Assembly (NCBI GenBank): GCA_045577495.1 | Contig: JAZNIK010000064.1 | Location: 1-28,692, forward strand | From: UMGS1279 sp045577495 | GTDB lineage: Bacteria > Bacillota > Clostridia > Oscillospirales > Acutalibacteraceae | Length of the DNA stretch: 28,692 bases | Direction of reading: 5' to 3' | Part shown: positions 7,506-15,850 of the stretch, one piece after another | Layout: each line of letters begins with the position of its first letter | How positions within the stretch are numbered: the stretch's first letter is position 1 | Made by a program: the position numbers and the translations under genes | The notes under the pieces: model-generated | What the model was told of the DNA's origin: nothing | The model's input: the letters and a program-made list of their open reading frames with translations, nothing else | Database searches by the model: none

Positions 7506-8852
7506 ATGGACGACCCCGACCCTGCCAACGTGTTTTTAAAGCTTTTGCTTTTGTTGGCACTTATTTTAGTGAATGCGTTTTTTGCTATGAGCGAAATTGC
7601 AATAATTTCACTTAATGACACAAAAATCAAAAAAATGGCTGATGAAGGTAATAAAAGGGCAATCAAGGTATTAAAGCTTACCGAAAATCCTTCAAATTTC
7701 CTTTCTACTATTCAGCTTGGCGTAACTCTTGCAGGCTTTTTAACCTCTGCATCTGCGGCAGAAAGCTTTGCAGACCCACTAGCCAAAATTATCGCAGGAT
7801 GGCTAGGTATCCACAGCGGTAATGCAATGTATTCGGTTATAGGCGGCGTTGCAATGGTTGTTGTAACGGTTGTTATTTCATATTTTTCGTTGGTTTTGGG
7901 TGAGCTTGTTCCCAAACGCATAGCAATGCAAAAAAGTGAAAGTATATCCTTTAAGGTTGTTGGCTTTTTGCTTTTTATCAAGGCAGCTACGCGCCCGTTT
8001 ATAAAAATTCTTTCGGTTTCTACAAACCTTGTTGTTCGTATGCTTGGGTTAGACCCAAATGCAAATGAGGAGGTTGTAACCGAGGAAGAAATCAGAATGC
8101 TTGTTGACGCAGGTGAGGAAAAGGGCGTTATTGAGGAAAGTCAAAAAGAAATGATTAACAATATTTTTGATTTTGATGATGTTCCTGTATCGGATGTTAT
8201 GACCCACCGCACCGAGATTGAAGCAGTTGAAATAACCGATAAAATTGAGGATGTTGTAAAGCTTAGCTGTGAAATGGGATATTCGCGTATCCCTGTTTAT
8301 GAGGATGAACTTGATAATATTCGCGGTATTATTTATGTTAAGGACCTTTTGCCGTATGTGGGCAAGGCAGTTCCGAACGGTAAAAAGCTTTCAAAAATAA
8401 TGCGTGAGGCAGAGTTTGTTCCCGAGTCAAAACGCTGTGGTGACCTCTTTACAGAAATGACCGAAAAGCGTGTTCAAATGATGTTTGTTTCGGATGAATA
8501 TGGCGCCGTTTCAGGACTTGTTACTATAGAGGATTTGCTTGAATCTATTGTTGGTAACATTCAAGATGAGTATGATAACGAGGAAGAGGATATCGTTCAG
8601 CTCGATGATAAAACCTTTAATTTTGATGGCACAACAGACATTGAAGAGGTTGAAGAAACCTTGGATATAAGTGTTCCCGAGGGCGAGTATGATACTCTAG
8701 GCGGACTTATAATGTCCGAGCTTGGCAGAATGCCTGAGGAAAAGGATGAAATCATCTGCGAGGGCTATAAGTTTATTGTTGAGGAGCTTGACGAACGCAG
8801 AATTGACCGCGTTAGAATTGAAAAACTCCCCGAAGAAACAGAAGAAAATTAG
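7506..8852 (+). CDS. CNNM/CBS/CorC-HlyC domain membrane protein
   Basis: This 448-residue protein of the hemolysin C/CorC-related family begins with a CNNM (DUF21) membrane domain of several hydrophobic segments, from about residue 10 to 180. A paired CBS domain follows (about 200-325, including DVMTHRTEIEAV and VKDLLPYV), then an acidic linker and a CorC/HlyC C-terminal domain (about 345-445). Relatives are implicated in Mg2+ or other cation efflux; the older name hemolysin is not a reliable function. The start is ATG 7506, with AAGGAG (7489-7494) 11 bases ahead. A TTG at 7497 is too close to that site. A strong hairpin terminator follows. Confidence 0.9.
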   Translation: MDDPDPANVFLKLLLLLALILVNAFFAMSEIAIISLNDTKIKKMADEGNKRAIKVLKLTENPSNFLSTIQLGVTLAGFLTSASAAESFADPLAKIIAGWLGIHSGNAMYSVIGGVAMVVVTVVISYFSLVLGELVPKRIAMQKSESISFKVVGFLLFIKAATRPFIKILSVSTNLVVRMLGLDPNANEEVVTEEEIRMLVDAGEEKGVIEESQKEMINNIFDFDDVPVSDVMTHRTEIEAVEITDKIEDVVKLSCEMGYSRIPVYEDELDNIRGIIYVKDLLPYVGKAVPNGKKLSKIMREAEFVPESKRCGDLFTEMTEKRVQMMFVSDEYGAVSGLVTIEDLLESIVGNIQDEYDNEEEDIVQLDDKTFNFDGTTDIEEVEETLDISVPEGEYDTLGGLIMSELGRMPEEKDEIICEGYKFIVEELDERRIDRVRIEKLPEETEEN

Positions 8853-8857
8853 TAATA

Positions 8858-8889
8858 AAGTAGGTTGTGGCAAAGCAACCTACTTTTTT
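8858..8889 (+). terminator. intrinsic terminator between the CorC-type gene and dusB
   Basis: AAGTAGGTTG (8858-8867) pairs perfectly with CAACCTACTT (8876-8885) across an 8-base loop, and more T residues follow. It lies directly against the dusB ribosome site (AAGG at 8892), leaving no room for a dusB promoter after it. Confidence 0.85.
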
Positions 8890-8903
8890 TGAAGGTAGAT
8901 TTT

Positions 8904-9878
8904 ATGCTTAAGATAGGTAACATACAATTTAATGGTTATGCCGCTCTTGCGCCAATGGCGGGGGTAGCCGACCGCGCAATGCGAGAGACCTGTATTGCAC
9001 ATGGCGCCGCCTTTTCGGTAGGTGAACTTACAAGCTCAAAGGGTGTAAGTATGGGTGATAGAAAGTCAAAAACCCTACTTGCTTGTAACTCGGGGGAGCG
9101 ACCTATGGCATCTCAGCTTTTTGGTGGCGACCCAAAAACAATGGCTGAGGCGGCAAAAACGGCAGAACAGTTCGGCCCTGATTTTATAGATATAAATATG
9201 GGTTGCCCCGCCCCTAAGGTTATAAGCTCGGGCGGTGGCTCATCGATACTTAAAAACCCAATCTTAGCAGGCGAAATCGTAAATGCGGTAGTTAATGCAG
9301 TTTCACTTCCTGTAACTGTAAAAATTCGTTCAGGTTGGGATAAAAATAGCATCAATGCGGTTGAGGTGGCAAAAATCGTTGAAGCTGCAGGTGCATCGGC
9401 AATAACCGTTCACGGCAGAACAAGAGAACAGATGTATGCCCCATATGCCGACCTGGATATTATAAAACAGGTTAAACAGGCGGTTAAAATTTCGGTTATT
9501 GGTAATGGAGATATTGTAACGGCTGAGGACGCCGCAAAAATGTATGAGCATACGGGTTGCGATTTGGTTATGGTTGGCAGAGGCGCTATGGGTAGACCTT
9601 GGTTGTTTAGCCAAATTAACGCCTGGCTTTCTGAGGAGAGACGTTTACCCGACCCACCGCTATCTCAAAGAATGTTAACTATGATAAAACAAATCGAACT
9701 TATGATGCAGTATAAAGACCCGCATAATGCAATTTTAGAATCAAGAAAGCATACTGCGTGGTATATGTACGGTCTTAAAGGCGCGGCAACACTTAGAAGA
9801 ATGTGCAGTGAAATAAACAGTATGGAGGATGTTTTAAAAATATCCCAAGCCGCAATTAAACTTAATCCCGAATTATAA
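8904..9878 (+). CDS. dusB: tRNA-dihydrouridine synthase DusB
   Basis: A 324-residue FMN-dependent TIM-barrel enzyme that reduces uridine to dihydrouridine in the tRNA D-loop. Visible signatures are the N-terminal LAPMAGVADRAMRE, the catalytic-cysteine motif NMGCPAPKV, the flavin/substrate strand VKIRSGWD, the TVHGRTREQMY motif and the phosphate-binding GNGDI and VMVGRGAMGRPW segments. The length matches bacterial DusB. The start is ATG 8904 with AAGG 8 bases upstream; an upstream in-frame start at 8865 falls inside the terminator stem. It is separated from the upstream gene only by a terminator, so its expression must rest on readthrough or an internal promoter. Confidence 0.93.
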   Translation: MLKIGNIQFNGYAALAPMAGVADRAMRETCIAHGAAFSVGELTSSKGVSMGDRKSKTLLACNSGERPMASQLFGGDPKTMAEAAKTAEQFGPDFIDINMGCPAPKVISSGGGSSILKNPILAGEIVNAVVNAVSLPVTVKIRSGWDKNSINAVEVAKIVEAAGASAITVHGRTREQMYAPYADLDIIKQVKQAVKISVIGNGDIVTAEDAAKMYEHTGCDLVMVGRGAMGRPWLFSQINAWLSEERRLPDPPLSQRMLTMIKQIELMMQYKDPHNAILESRKHTAWYMYGLKGAATLRRMCSEINSMEDVLKISQAAIKLNPEL

Positions 9879-9891
9879 ACATTTAAGTCAA

Positions 9892-9930
9892 ACCGCCCCA
9901 ATTTGTGTTGTTGACACAAATTGGGGCGGT
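9892..9930. terminator. perfect 17-bp hairpin between convergent genes
   Basis: The 17 bases at 9892-9908 are an exact reverse complement of 9914-9930, with a 5-base loop (TGTTG). It sits between the end of dusB and the end of the minus-strand membrane-protein gene, the classic place for a two-way terminator. Neither side has a proper T-tract, so termination may depend on the stem alone. Confidence 0.65.
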
Positions 9931-9949
9931 CAAATATATAATAGGTTAA

Positions 9950-10753
9950 TTAAAATATCGGCATATGGTGTTGTGCAATTTTATTATTATAGTGGTTTAT
10001 TAAAAATCTGCAATATACGGCATATGATGCTAAAAAGTAGGGGATAGTATAAATCATAGGAATGATTAAAAGTGATAACAAAACCCATCCAAAAAAGCTT
10101 AAAAGCAAACTAAAGGTTCTTCCGTTAGTGGATTTTGAAATAATTACCGAAAGGTCAAGTGCCTCTTGAGGAGATAGATTTCGGTCATTTATCATTAAGA
10201 TTGGAGCAATAAAATATCTAAGCAAAAGGATTATAGAAAACGCCCAGCCGAAAAAGTTAAAAATGTTACTAAGCACCCACATTGAAGATGTCCAATAAGG
10301 CATAGGAAAGTTTAAAATATTGTAGGTCTCGGGATTTCTAACCACCCAAATTAAAACGGAAGGTATAAAACATAAAATAAGTATACTGGTAATTCTAAAA
10401 AACACCCTGTAACTTAAGGATAAAGCTCTTAAATATTCGCTCGAACTCCCAAAAAAGCAAAAAATCTCACTAACGGGAACATCGGCATCATTAGCGGTAA
10501 ACCAAAACCATCGTAAAGCGCCATACAAAAGCGGCATTGCAAAAAACGGTAATGTTACTACAGTCAAAGCAACACCTAAAAGGGTTGCAAAAAAGACATT
10601 TAAAATGCCATTAAAAAGGGTTGAAAAAACATTTAAAATGATAATGTGAACGCAAAATACCGATAAAACAATGGCGCCTATACCTATTGCAGAAGACCAC
10701 TTATTTAAAAGAGAGACCTTAGCGTTTGATTTAATAACTTTTATAGGGGGCAT
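9950..10753 (-). CDS. polytopic membrane protein, DUF975-like
   Basis: A 267-residue integral membrane protein with about six hydrophobic segments. The features resemble the DUF975 family: an early MPLLYGALRWFWF segment, a phenylalanine-rich PVSEIFCFFG stretch, LSPQEALDLSVIISKSTNGR and then LLLSFFGWVLLSLLIIP, ending in a Pro-Tyr containing helix. No catalytic motif is seen and the function is unknown. The start is the ATG at 10753, with AAAGGTG 6-7 bases upstream; two earlier in-frame starts overlap that ribosome site. It is transcribed alone, divergently from the lipoprotein gene and convergent with dusB. Confidence 0.7.
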   Translation of the reverse strand: MPPIKVIKSNAKVSLLNKWSSAIGIGAIVLSVFCVHIIILNVFSTLFNGILNVFFATLLGVALTVVTLPFFAMPLLYGALRWFWFTANDADVPVSEIFCFFGSSSEYLRALSLSYRVFFRITSILILCFIPSVLIWVVRNPETYNILNFPMPYWTSSMWVLSNIFNFFGWAFSIILLLRYFIAPILMINDRNLSPQEALDLSVIISKSTNGRTFSLLLSFFGWVLLSLLIIPMIYTIPYFLASYAVYCRFLINHYNNKIAQHHMPIF

Positions 10754-10786
10754 TAACATCACCTTTTTAATAATTTGTTTTTATTT

Positions 10787-10825
10787 ATTATAACACTTGA
10801 AATTACTTAATTTATGAAGTAAAAT
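10787..10825. promoter_or_regulatory. overlapping divergent promoters
   Basis: On the plus strand TTGAAA (10797-10802), 17 bases and TAAAAT (10820-10825) lead to the lipoprotein gene. On the minus strand TATAAT (10792-10787) preceded by TGT forms an extended -10 for the membrane-protein gene, with a poor -35. The two overlap, so polymerase binding at one may affect the other. Confidence 0.5.
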
Positions 10826-10855
10826 TAAACAAATGAGAAAAAAGGGGCAATTTTT

Positions 10856-11722
10856 TTGAAATTTTTAAAAATTATAAGTATTTTTTTAATATTTGTAACC
10901 TGTTTATGCATTTTTTCCGGTTGCGAGAGCTTTAAAAAAGCATATCCAACCACTGTTGCAGGTGTTGAGGTTGATAAAGCACCTCAAAAGGTTGCTGTGC
11001 TTAGCGATGCTGCCGCATCATATATAACCACATTGGGATATGGCAGTTATCTGTTTGGTGCGCCTGCTTCGTTTGTTAAAAAGAATAAGAGCAATACCGC
11101 CCTTGTTGATTTAGGTAGTCCGCTAATAATAAACGAAAAGGATTTACTTACACTTTCTCCCGATGCGCTTATAGTAGCAACCGATTTAAGCGCAGAACTT
11201 ACTAGTAAACTTAACTCAAAAAACATTAAGATTATAAAACTCGAAACACCAAAAAGCTATGACGAAATTAAAAGTTATTACTCCGAACTTATAAAACTTT
11301 TTGTTGGTGAAAAGGAGTATGAAAATGTTAAAACTTCCTTCTTTGCAAAAATAGATACAAAACTTGAAAGTATAAAATCTGCTAACAAAAGCACAGATAA
11401 AAAGGTAGTTGTTTTTGTAGAAGAAGATTATGTAATAACGGGGGATACCTTGGCGGGAAGTTTGCTCAGTAAAATCGGCGTTAATAATATAGCAAAACAA
11501 AGTATAGATTACAAAATGCCAAAGCAAGATATTGCCATTGCAAATCCTGATGTTATTTTTTGCGCAAAGGGTAGTGCTGATGCCATTTTAAAAACCGAAG
11601 CCTTTAAAGAGGTTAACGCAATAAAAAATGCAAAGGTTATTGAGACAGATATCACAGGTCTTTTATATGGGTGTGATGGTTTTGCCGCGTTACAGGATAT
11701 GGTTACATATATCAATCAGTAG
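10856..11722 (+). CDS. substrate-binding lipoprotein of an ABC importer (BtuF/FepB-like fold)
   Basis: The 288-residue protein has a lipoprotein signal peptide (positively charged start, hydrophobic core, IFSGC lipobox with Cys23), so the mature protein should be anchored outside the membrane. The rest fits the helical-backbone class III binding proteins: PQKVAVLSDAAASYITTLGY at the N-lobe, LLTLSPDALIVA, a long central helix, and DIAIANPDVIFCAKGS in the C-lobe. These bind cobalamin, heme or ferric siderophores; the ligand here is unknown. TTG 10856 is the start, with AAAGGGG 8 bases upstream. No ABC permease or ATPase gene is next to it. The divergent membrane protein is not a recognisable permease. 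Confidence 0.78.
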   Translation: MKFLKIISIFLIFVTCLCIFSGCESFKKAYPTTVAGVEVDKAPQKVAVLSDAAASYITTLGYGSYLFGAPASFVKKNKSNTALVDLGSPLIINEKDLLTLSPDALIVATDLSAELTSKLNSKNIKIIKLETPKSYDEIKSYYSELIKLFVGEKEYENVKTSFFAKIDTKLESIKSANKSTDKKVVVFVEEDYVITGDTLAGSLLSKIGVNNIAKQSIDYKMPKQDIAIANPDVIFCAKGSADAILKTEAFKEVNAIKNAKVIETDITGLLYGCDGFAALQDMVTYINQ

Positions 11723-11725
11723 ATA

Positions 11726-11767
11726 AAAAATCAGCTGTTTTCTTTAGTTTGAAAACTGCTGATTTTT
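11726..11767. terminator. bidirectional terminator
   Basis: Arms at 11726-11742 and 11751-11767 pair over 17 positions with a single T-T mismatch and an 8-base loop. The stem has an A-run on one side and a T-run on the other in both orientations, so it serves the lipoprotein gene and the converging pcrA. Confidence 0.85.
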
Positions 11768-11769
11768 AT

Positions 11770-14151
11770 TTATAATATTTCCATTTTAACAAAGTTAGCC
11801 ATAAGTTTTTTGGTGCCTTTTTCATCAAAGGCAATCTCTAAAAGGCTATCGTTACCCATCGGCGTACAGTTTAAAATAAGACCCTCGCCAAATGCCTTGT
11901 GTTTAACACGCATACCTTTTTTATACTCGTTTTTAGGAGTGCTGGTGGTGGAGGCGTTAGCAACATATGAGGATTTTGGCTTTTGGTAGGTTGCTACATT
12001 GGTGGGCGATGCAGAATAGCCGTTTCGACTTATTTCAAAGCCATAGCCACCGCCAAAACCACGAGAGCTACCTGTAATTTCGCAAAGCTCTTCGGGTATT
12101 TCTTTTAAAAATCTTGATGGCATATTGCGGCCTGTCATACCAAAAAGCATACGTGTATATGCATTGGTTATATAAAGCTGTCTCTTTGCTCTGGTTATTC
12201 CAACATAGGCAAGGCGGCGTTCTTCCTCAATTTCTTTTTCTCCCGCATATATAGACTGACTTCCCGGAAAAATGTTTTCCTCCATACCTACTAAAAACAC
12301 ATTGTCAAACTCTAGTCCCTTTGCAGAGTGAAGTGTCATTAAAACAACATAATCGTCATCAGGGTCATACCCGTCAATATCACTTATAAGGGCAACATCT
12401 TCAAGATATTCAGAGAGCAATGGGGTTTCAGCTTCGTTTTGGTAGTTTTTAATACCCGACCGAAGTTCCTTAACGTTTTCTACCCTGTCTGCAGATTCTG
12501 CACCCTCTGCTTTTAATGCGGCAATATATCCCGTTTTATCAAGTACGGCATCAAAAAGCTCATCTAATGGAAGCTCATCAGCTAAAGAGATAAGCTCTTT
12601 AATCATTTTTATAAAGGCATCAAGCTTGGTTGCCGCCCTTGAAATAGATGGGTAATTGGCGGCATTTTCTAAAACCTCAAAAAGCGGTAAACCTAGTTGC
12701 TCGGCAATAAGTTCGGCATTTTTTATGGTTGTTTCACCAATGCCGCGTTTTGGCTCATTGATAATTCTTTTAAGTCTTACTGCATCATTGGGGTTGTTAA
12801 TAACATTCAAATATGCAATAACGTCTTTAATCTCCTTGCGGTCAAAAAAGCGGTGTCCACCGATAACGCGGTAGGGAACACCCGCGCGTACAAAAACATT
12901 TTCAATAGTGCTAGAAAGTGCGTTCATACGGTAGAGTACGGCAGATTGATTAAATTTTTCACCGTTTTGCACGCGGCTTAAAATGGTGTCGGCTATATAC
13001 CTTGCTTCCTCCTGCTCGGTTGCAAGGGTGTTAACCTTGATTTTGCTGTTTTCGGTAAGGGCTGTCCAAAGGTTTTTGCCTTTGCGACCCTTGTTGTTTG
13101 CTATAACTGCGTTTGCCGCATCAAGAATAGTTGAAGTAGAACGATAATTCTGCTCTAATCTTATTACTTTGGCGTTTGAAAAATTATCCTCAAAACTTAA
13201 AATATTTTCAATGGTAGCACCTCTAAATGAGTAGATGCTCTGGTCATCATCGCCCACAACACAAATGTTTTTATGCTTTTTTGCGAGCATACTTACCAAT
13301 ATGTATTGAGCGTGGTTGGTATCTTGATATTCGTCTACCATAATATACTTAAATTTGTTTGAATAATAGTCTAATACATCACTGTGTTCTTTGAAAAGCT
13401 TAACTGTGTTGGCTATCATATCATCAAAGTCCATAGCATCTGCCTTTTTTAACTCTGTTTGATATACTTTATAAACCTCACCCGCTGCCTTTTTAAGCGG
13501 ATAATTGCCACAGGAAGCAATATAATCATCGGGGGATATTAAACTATCCTTTGCGCGACTTATTTCGTTCATAACATAGCGTGGCGGAAGTTCTTTTTCG
13601 GATATGCCAAGTCTTTTTAAAACATCCTTAATAACGCGCTTTTGGTCATCGGTATCATAAATGGTAAAGTGGGAGGAATAACCAATAAGGTCACCAAATC
13701 GGCGCAGAATCCTTGCACAAACACTATGGAAAGTACCTGCCCAAATATCGTTTGCTTTTTCACCCAAACGGTCTGATATTCGGGATTTAAGTTCACCCGC
13801 CGCCTTGTTGGTAAAGGTGATAGCCAAAATATCCCAAGGGTTTGCGGGGTAGTAGCTAAAAGCATTTTTGGGTAGAAAATCGCTATCACCATTTAAGAAT
13901 TTTCGCCCTTGTTCAAATTCTTCATCACTGATATTGGGAACAAAATCAGCATTATATGCGTCACCGTATTTTACAAGACAGGCAATTCTGTTTACCAAAA
14001 CCGTTGTTTTTCCCGAACCCGCACCCGCTAAAATTAAAAGCGGTCCCTTGGCGGTTACAACGGCAGAAAGCTGCATTTTGTTCATACGGCTAAAATCTTT
14101 TTTTATTATGTTTTTTCTAAGTGTTATAAATTCCTCTTTAGTGTACGGCAT
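11770..14151 (-). CDS. pcrA: ATP-dependent DNA helicase PcrA/UvrD
   Basis: The 793-residue superfamily 1A helicase has all the expected motifs: Walker A AGAGSGKTT (Lys48), Ia ITFTNKAAGEL, GTFHSVCARIL, Walker B VDEYQD (273-277), III GDDDQSIYSFRGA, IV LEQNYRST, V TLHSAKGLEFD and VI YVGITRAKRQL. The C-terminal domain (GMRVKHKAFGEGLIL) is the Tudor-like RNA polymerase-binding module of PcrA. About 40 residues (62-104) are inserted between Walker A and motif Ia. It acts in nucleotide excision repair, removal of RecA filaments and transcription conflicts. AAAGGGA precedes ATG 14151, and it has its own promoter. Confidence 0.96.
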   Translation of the reverse strand: MPYTKEEFITLRKNIIKKDFSRMNKMQLSAVVTAKGPLLILAGAGSGKTTVLVNRIACLVKYGDAYNADFVPNISDEEFEQGRKFLNGDSDFLPKNAFSYYPANPWDILAITFTNKAAGELKSRISDRLGEKANDIWAGTFHSVCARILRRFGDLIGYSSHFTIYDTDDQKRVIKDVLKRLGISEKELPPRYVMNEISRAKDSLISPDDYIASCGNYPLKKAAGEVYKVYQTELKKADAMDFDDMIANTVKLFKEHSDVLDYYSNKFKYIMVDEYQDTNHAQYILVSMLAKKHKNICVVGDDDQSIYSFRGATIENILSFEDNFSNAKVIRLEQNYRSTSTILDAANAVIANNKGRKGKNLWTALTENSKIKVNTLATEQEEARYIADTILSRVQNGEKFNQSAVLYRMNALSSTIENVFVRAGVPYRVIGGHRFFDRKEIKDVIAYLNVINNPNDAVRLKRIINEPKRGIGETTIKNAELIAEQLGLPLFEVLENAANYPSISRAATKLDAFIKMIKELISLADELPLDELFDAVLDKTGYIAALKAEGAESADRVENVKELRSGIKNYQNEAETPLLSEYLEDVALISDIDGYDPDDDYVVLMTLHSAKGLEFDNVFLVGMEENIFPGSQSIYAGEKEIEEERRLAYVGITRAKRQLYITNAYTRMLFGMTGRNMPSRFLKEIPEELCEITGSSRGFGGGYGFEISRNGYSASPTNVATYQKPKSSYVANASTTSTPKNEYKKGMRVKHKAFGEGLILNCTPMGNDSLLEIAFDEKGTKKLMANFVKMEIL

Positions 14152-14184
14152 CAGATATCCCTTTCAAGTTTTATGTACCTAAAT

Positions 14185-14214
14185 ATTATATATTCTTGTA
14201 GTATATAAAGTCAA
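14185..14214 (-). promoter_or_regulatory. pcrA promoter
   Basis: On the minus strand TTGACT (14214-14209), an 18-base spacer and TATAAT (14190-14185), about 30 bases ahead of the pcrA start codon. Confidence 0.65.
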
Positions 14215-14231
14215 CATTTTTTAAAAAACTA

Positions 14232-14261
14232 TTGTACCAAACAAGCACCTTGTGATAAAAT
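14232..14261 (+). promoter_or_regulatory. promoter for the SanA/YdcF-like gene
   Basis: TTGTAC (14232-14237), an 18-base spacer and TAAAAT (14256-14261) preceded by TGA as an extended -10. It lies back to back with the pcrA promoter. Confidence 0.5.
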
Positions 14262-14293
14262 ATAAATATATTAAAAAATTTGGGGAATTGGTT

Positions 14294-15061
14294 ATGTTCA
14301 AAAAAACAAAAAACACCTCTGATAAGAGGCTTAAAAATAAACTGTTTAAAATATTTTTATCAATAGTATTGGTTTTGGCAATATTACTTGCATTGGTACT
14401 TGGAATCAACTGGTATGTAATGCTAAGTGCTAGAAAAAACATCCTTAGTGACTATGCGGTTTTAAGCCATAAATCAGACGCAATATTAGTTTTAGGGTGT
14501 GGTGTTGTAGGCTCGTCCCCAAGCTTAATGCTTAAAGATAGGCTTGATGCCGCGATAGAACTTTATGAAAAAGGTGTTTCGCCAAAACTTATTATGAGTG
14601 GTGACCACGGTAGTGATGTTTATAACGAAGTTGGGGTAATGAAACTTTACGCCATTAAAAACGGCGTACCAGCAAAGGATATTTTTATGGACCACGCAGG
14701 ATTTTCAACCTATGAAAGCCTGTATAGAGCCAAAGAGGTCTTTGGCTGCAAAAACATTACTGTTGTAACCCAAAAATATCATCTTTACAGAGCGATTTAT
14801 CTTGGTAAAAGTTTAGATATATCGGTTTATGGATATTCTGCCGATACGGTAAGATATATCGGTCAGTCATACCGCGATTTAAGAGAGGTATTGGCAAGAG
14901 ATAAAGATTTTTTTGTGGCTTTAACAAAGCCGGTTCCCGCAACTGTTAAAACCGAAAACATTGATATAACGGGTAGCGGAAACATAACAAATGATGATTA
15001 TTTTTATAAGTTAGCAGAAAGAAACGATATTGATATAACAAATCCTGAAATAACCGATTAA
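14294..15061 (+). CDS. SanA/YdcF-family (DUF218) membrane-anchored protein
   Basis: The 255-residue protein has a basic N-terminus and one membrane segment (about residues 22-42), then a DUF218 domain outside. Domain hallmarks are DAILVLGCGV near the start, the MLKDRLDAAIELYEKG helix, KLIMSGDHG, an EVGVMKLYAIKNGVPAKDI stretch, STYESLYRAKE and VVTQKYHLYRAIYLGKSL. Relatives include SanA, linked to vancomycin exclusion and envelope integrity, and YdcF; the biochemical activity is unsettled. The start is ATG 14294, with GGGGA about 7 bases upstream, because the in-frame codons from 14252 overlap the promoter -10. The stop codon overlaps that of the converging gene. Confidence 0.83.
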   Translation: MFKKTKNTSDKRLKNKLFKIFLSIVLVLAILLALVLGINWYVMLSARKNILSDYAVLSHKSDAILVLGCGVVGSSPSLMLKDRLDAAIELYEKGVSPKLIMSGDHGSDVYNEVGVMKLYAIKNGVPAKDIFMDHAGFSTYESLYRAKEVFGCKNITVVTQKYHLYRAIYLGKSLDISVYGYSADTVRYIGQSYRDLREVLARDKDFFVALTKPVPATVKTENIDITGSGNITNDDYFYKLAERNDIDITNPEITD

Positions 15062-15447
15062 AGCATAATATACATTAAGGCAAGTAATAACAGTTCGTCT
15101 ACCTCGTCGCTTGATAGCAGTAGGCAGAGCGCGAGAATTATTAAGCGGTCATTATCCATTTTAATTCCTTTGAAATTCAAAAGATTTAATAGGTCAATGC
15201 CGCTTTTTTTAATTTTTGTTGTGTGGTTTTCCTTCTCGCTTTTTGTGGTTGTTTTATCGTTGGTAGTAGTTTTGTTATCAGAAGTTTTGTTTTGATTTGG
15301 CTTTTGCTGAGGAGAGTTTAAAAAAGGTGGCATTTTTAAGCCTTTAGAATTTTGATGGTTACCCGATGTGCCATAATACATTTTATTCAGTTGGTTTTCG
15401 GCATCTTTTTTTCTTCTTTCAAACTCTCTTTTTTCCTGTTCGGTCAT
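15058..15447 (-). CDS. hypothetical protein with hydrophobic C-terminus
   Basis: A 129-residue protein I do not recognise. It has a charged, probably helical start (TEQEKREFERRKKDAENQLN), a low-complexity Asn/Thr/Lys linker (about 50-85) and an aliphatic tail that includes DNDRLIILALCLLLSSDEVD and then ELLLLALMYIML. The tail could be an amphipathic membrane-contacting helix pair. No signal peptide is present. It is the last gene of a three-gene unit, 8 bases after its neighbour, with AGGTGAT as the ribosome site. Its stop codon overlaps that of the SanA-like gene by four bases on the opposite strand. A sporulation role is conceivable but unsupported by any motif. Confidence 0.65.
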   Translation of the reverse strand: MTEQEKREFERRKKDAENQLNKMYYGTSGNHQNSKGLKMPPFLNSPQQKPNQNKTSDNKTTTNDKTTTKSEKENHTTKIKKSGIDLLNLLNFKGIKMDNDRLIILALCLLLSSDEVDELLLLALMYIML

Positions 15448-15455
15448 TTAATCAC

Positions 15456-15848
15456 CTACAATAAATCTAATAGCCCCTCTTGCTTTAAAACTGGTACAAT
15501 AGTCGCAATTTTTAAAATGCTTACTGCTTTATCAACTCTTTTTGCTCTCTCGCTTGTTAAATGCGGTTTTAAGGCAAGTAAGAGGGAGGTTCTTTTATCT
15601 GCCTCATTGCTTTGCAATAAAGACATTATTTTCATAATGCCTCCAATGTTACCGATGTTGTCGAGTAGACCGTCGGGTATAGAAAATTGGTTTATATCTA
15701 AATTATTTTCGCTTTCGTTTTGCCTTGCTTCCTCACTTGAATGTGATAGGTCAGGGCTACCTTGCAAAAGCATATCTGCGGCGGCTTTAATTTTATCCAT
15801 ACCATTTGGGTCATTTAAGAGTTCTGATATTTTACTTGTTATATCCAT
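15456..15848 (-). CDS. hypothetical helical protein
   Basis: A 130-residue, predicted mostly helical soluble protein with no family that I recognise. Residues 1-30 form an amphipathic helix (ISELLNDPNGMDKIKAAADM). An acidic/Ser/Asn-rich linker follows, then a helical domain with IGGIMKIMSLLQSNEADKRT, ALKPHLTSERAKRVDKAVSI and a hydrophobic end. The middle gene of the unit, starting two bases after the stop of the upstream gene, with GGCGGAG as ribosome site. The IMKIMSLL...LLLALKPHL pattern resembles small cytoplasmic clostridial proteins seen beside DNDRLL-tail proteins, which is a recollection and not a verified match. Confidence 0.65.
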   Translation of the reverse strand: MDITSKISELLNDPNGMDKIKAAADMLLQGSPDLSHSSEEARQNESENNLDINQFSIPDGLLDNIGNIGGIMKIMSLLQSNEADKRTSLLLALKPHLTSERAKRVDKAVSILKIATIVPVLKQEGLLDLL

Positions 15849-15850
15849 AG

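Noticed and set aside
11736..11760. CAGCTG and nearby inverted repeats as an operator
   Set aside because: They are fully explained as the arms of the bidirectional terminator.
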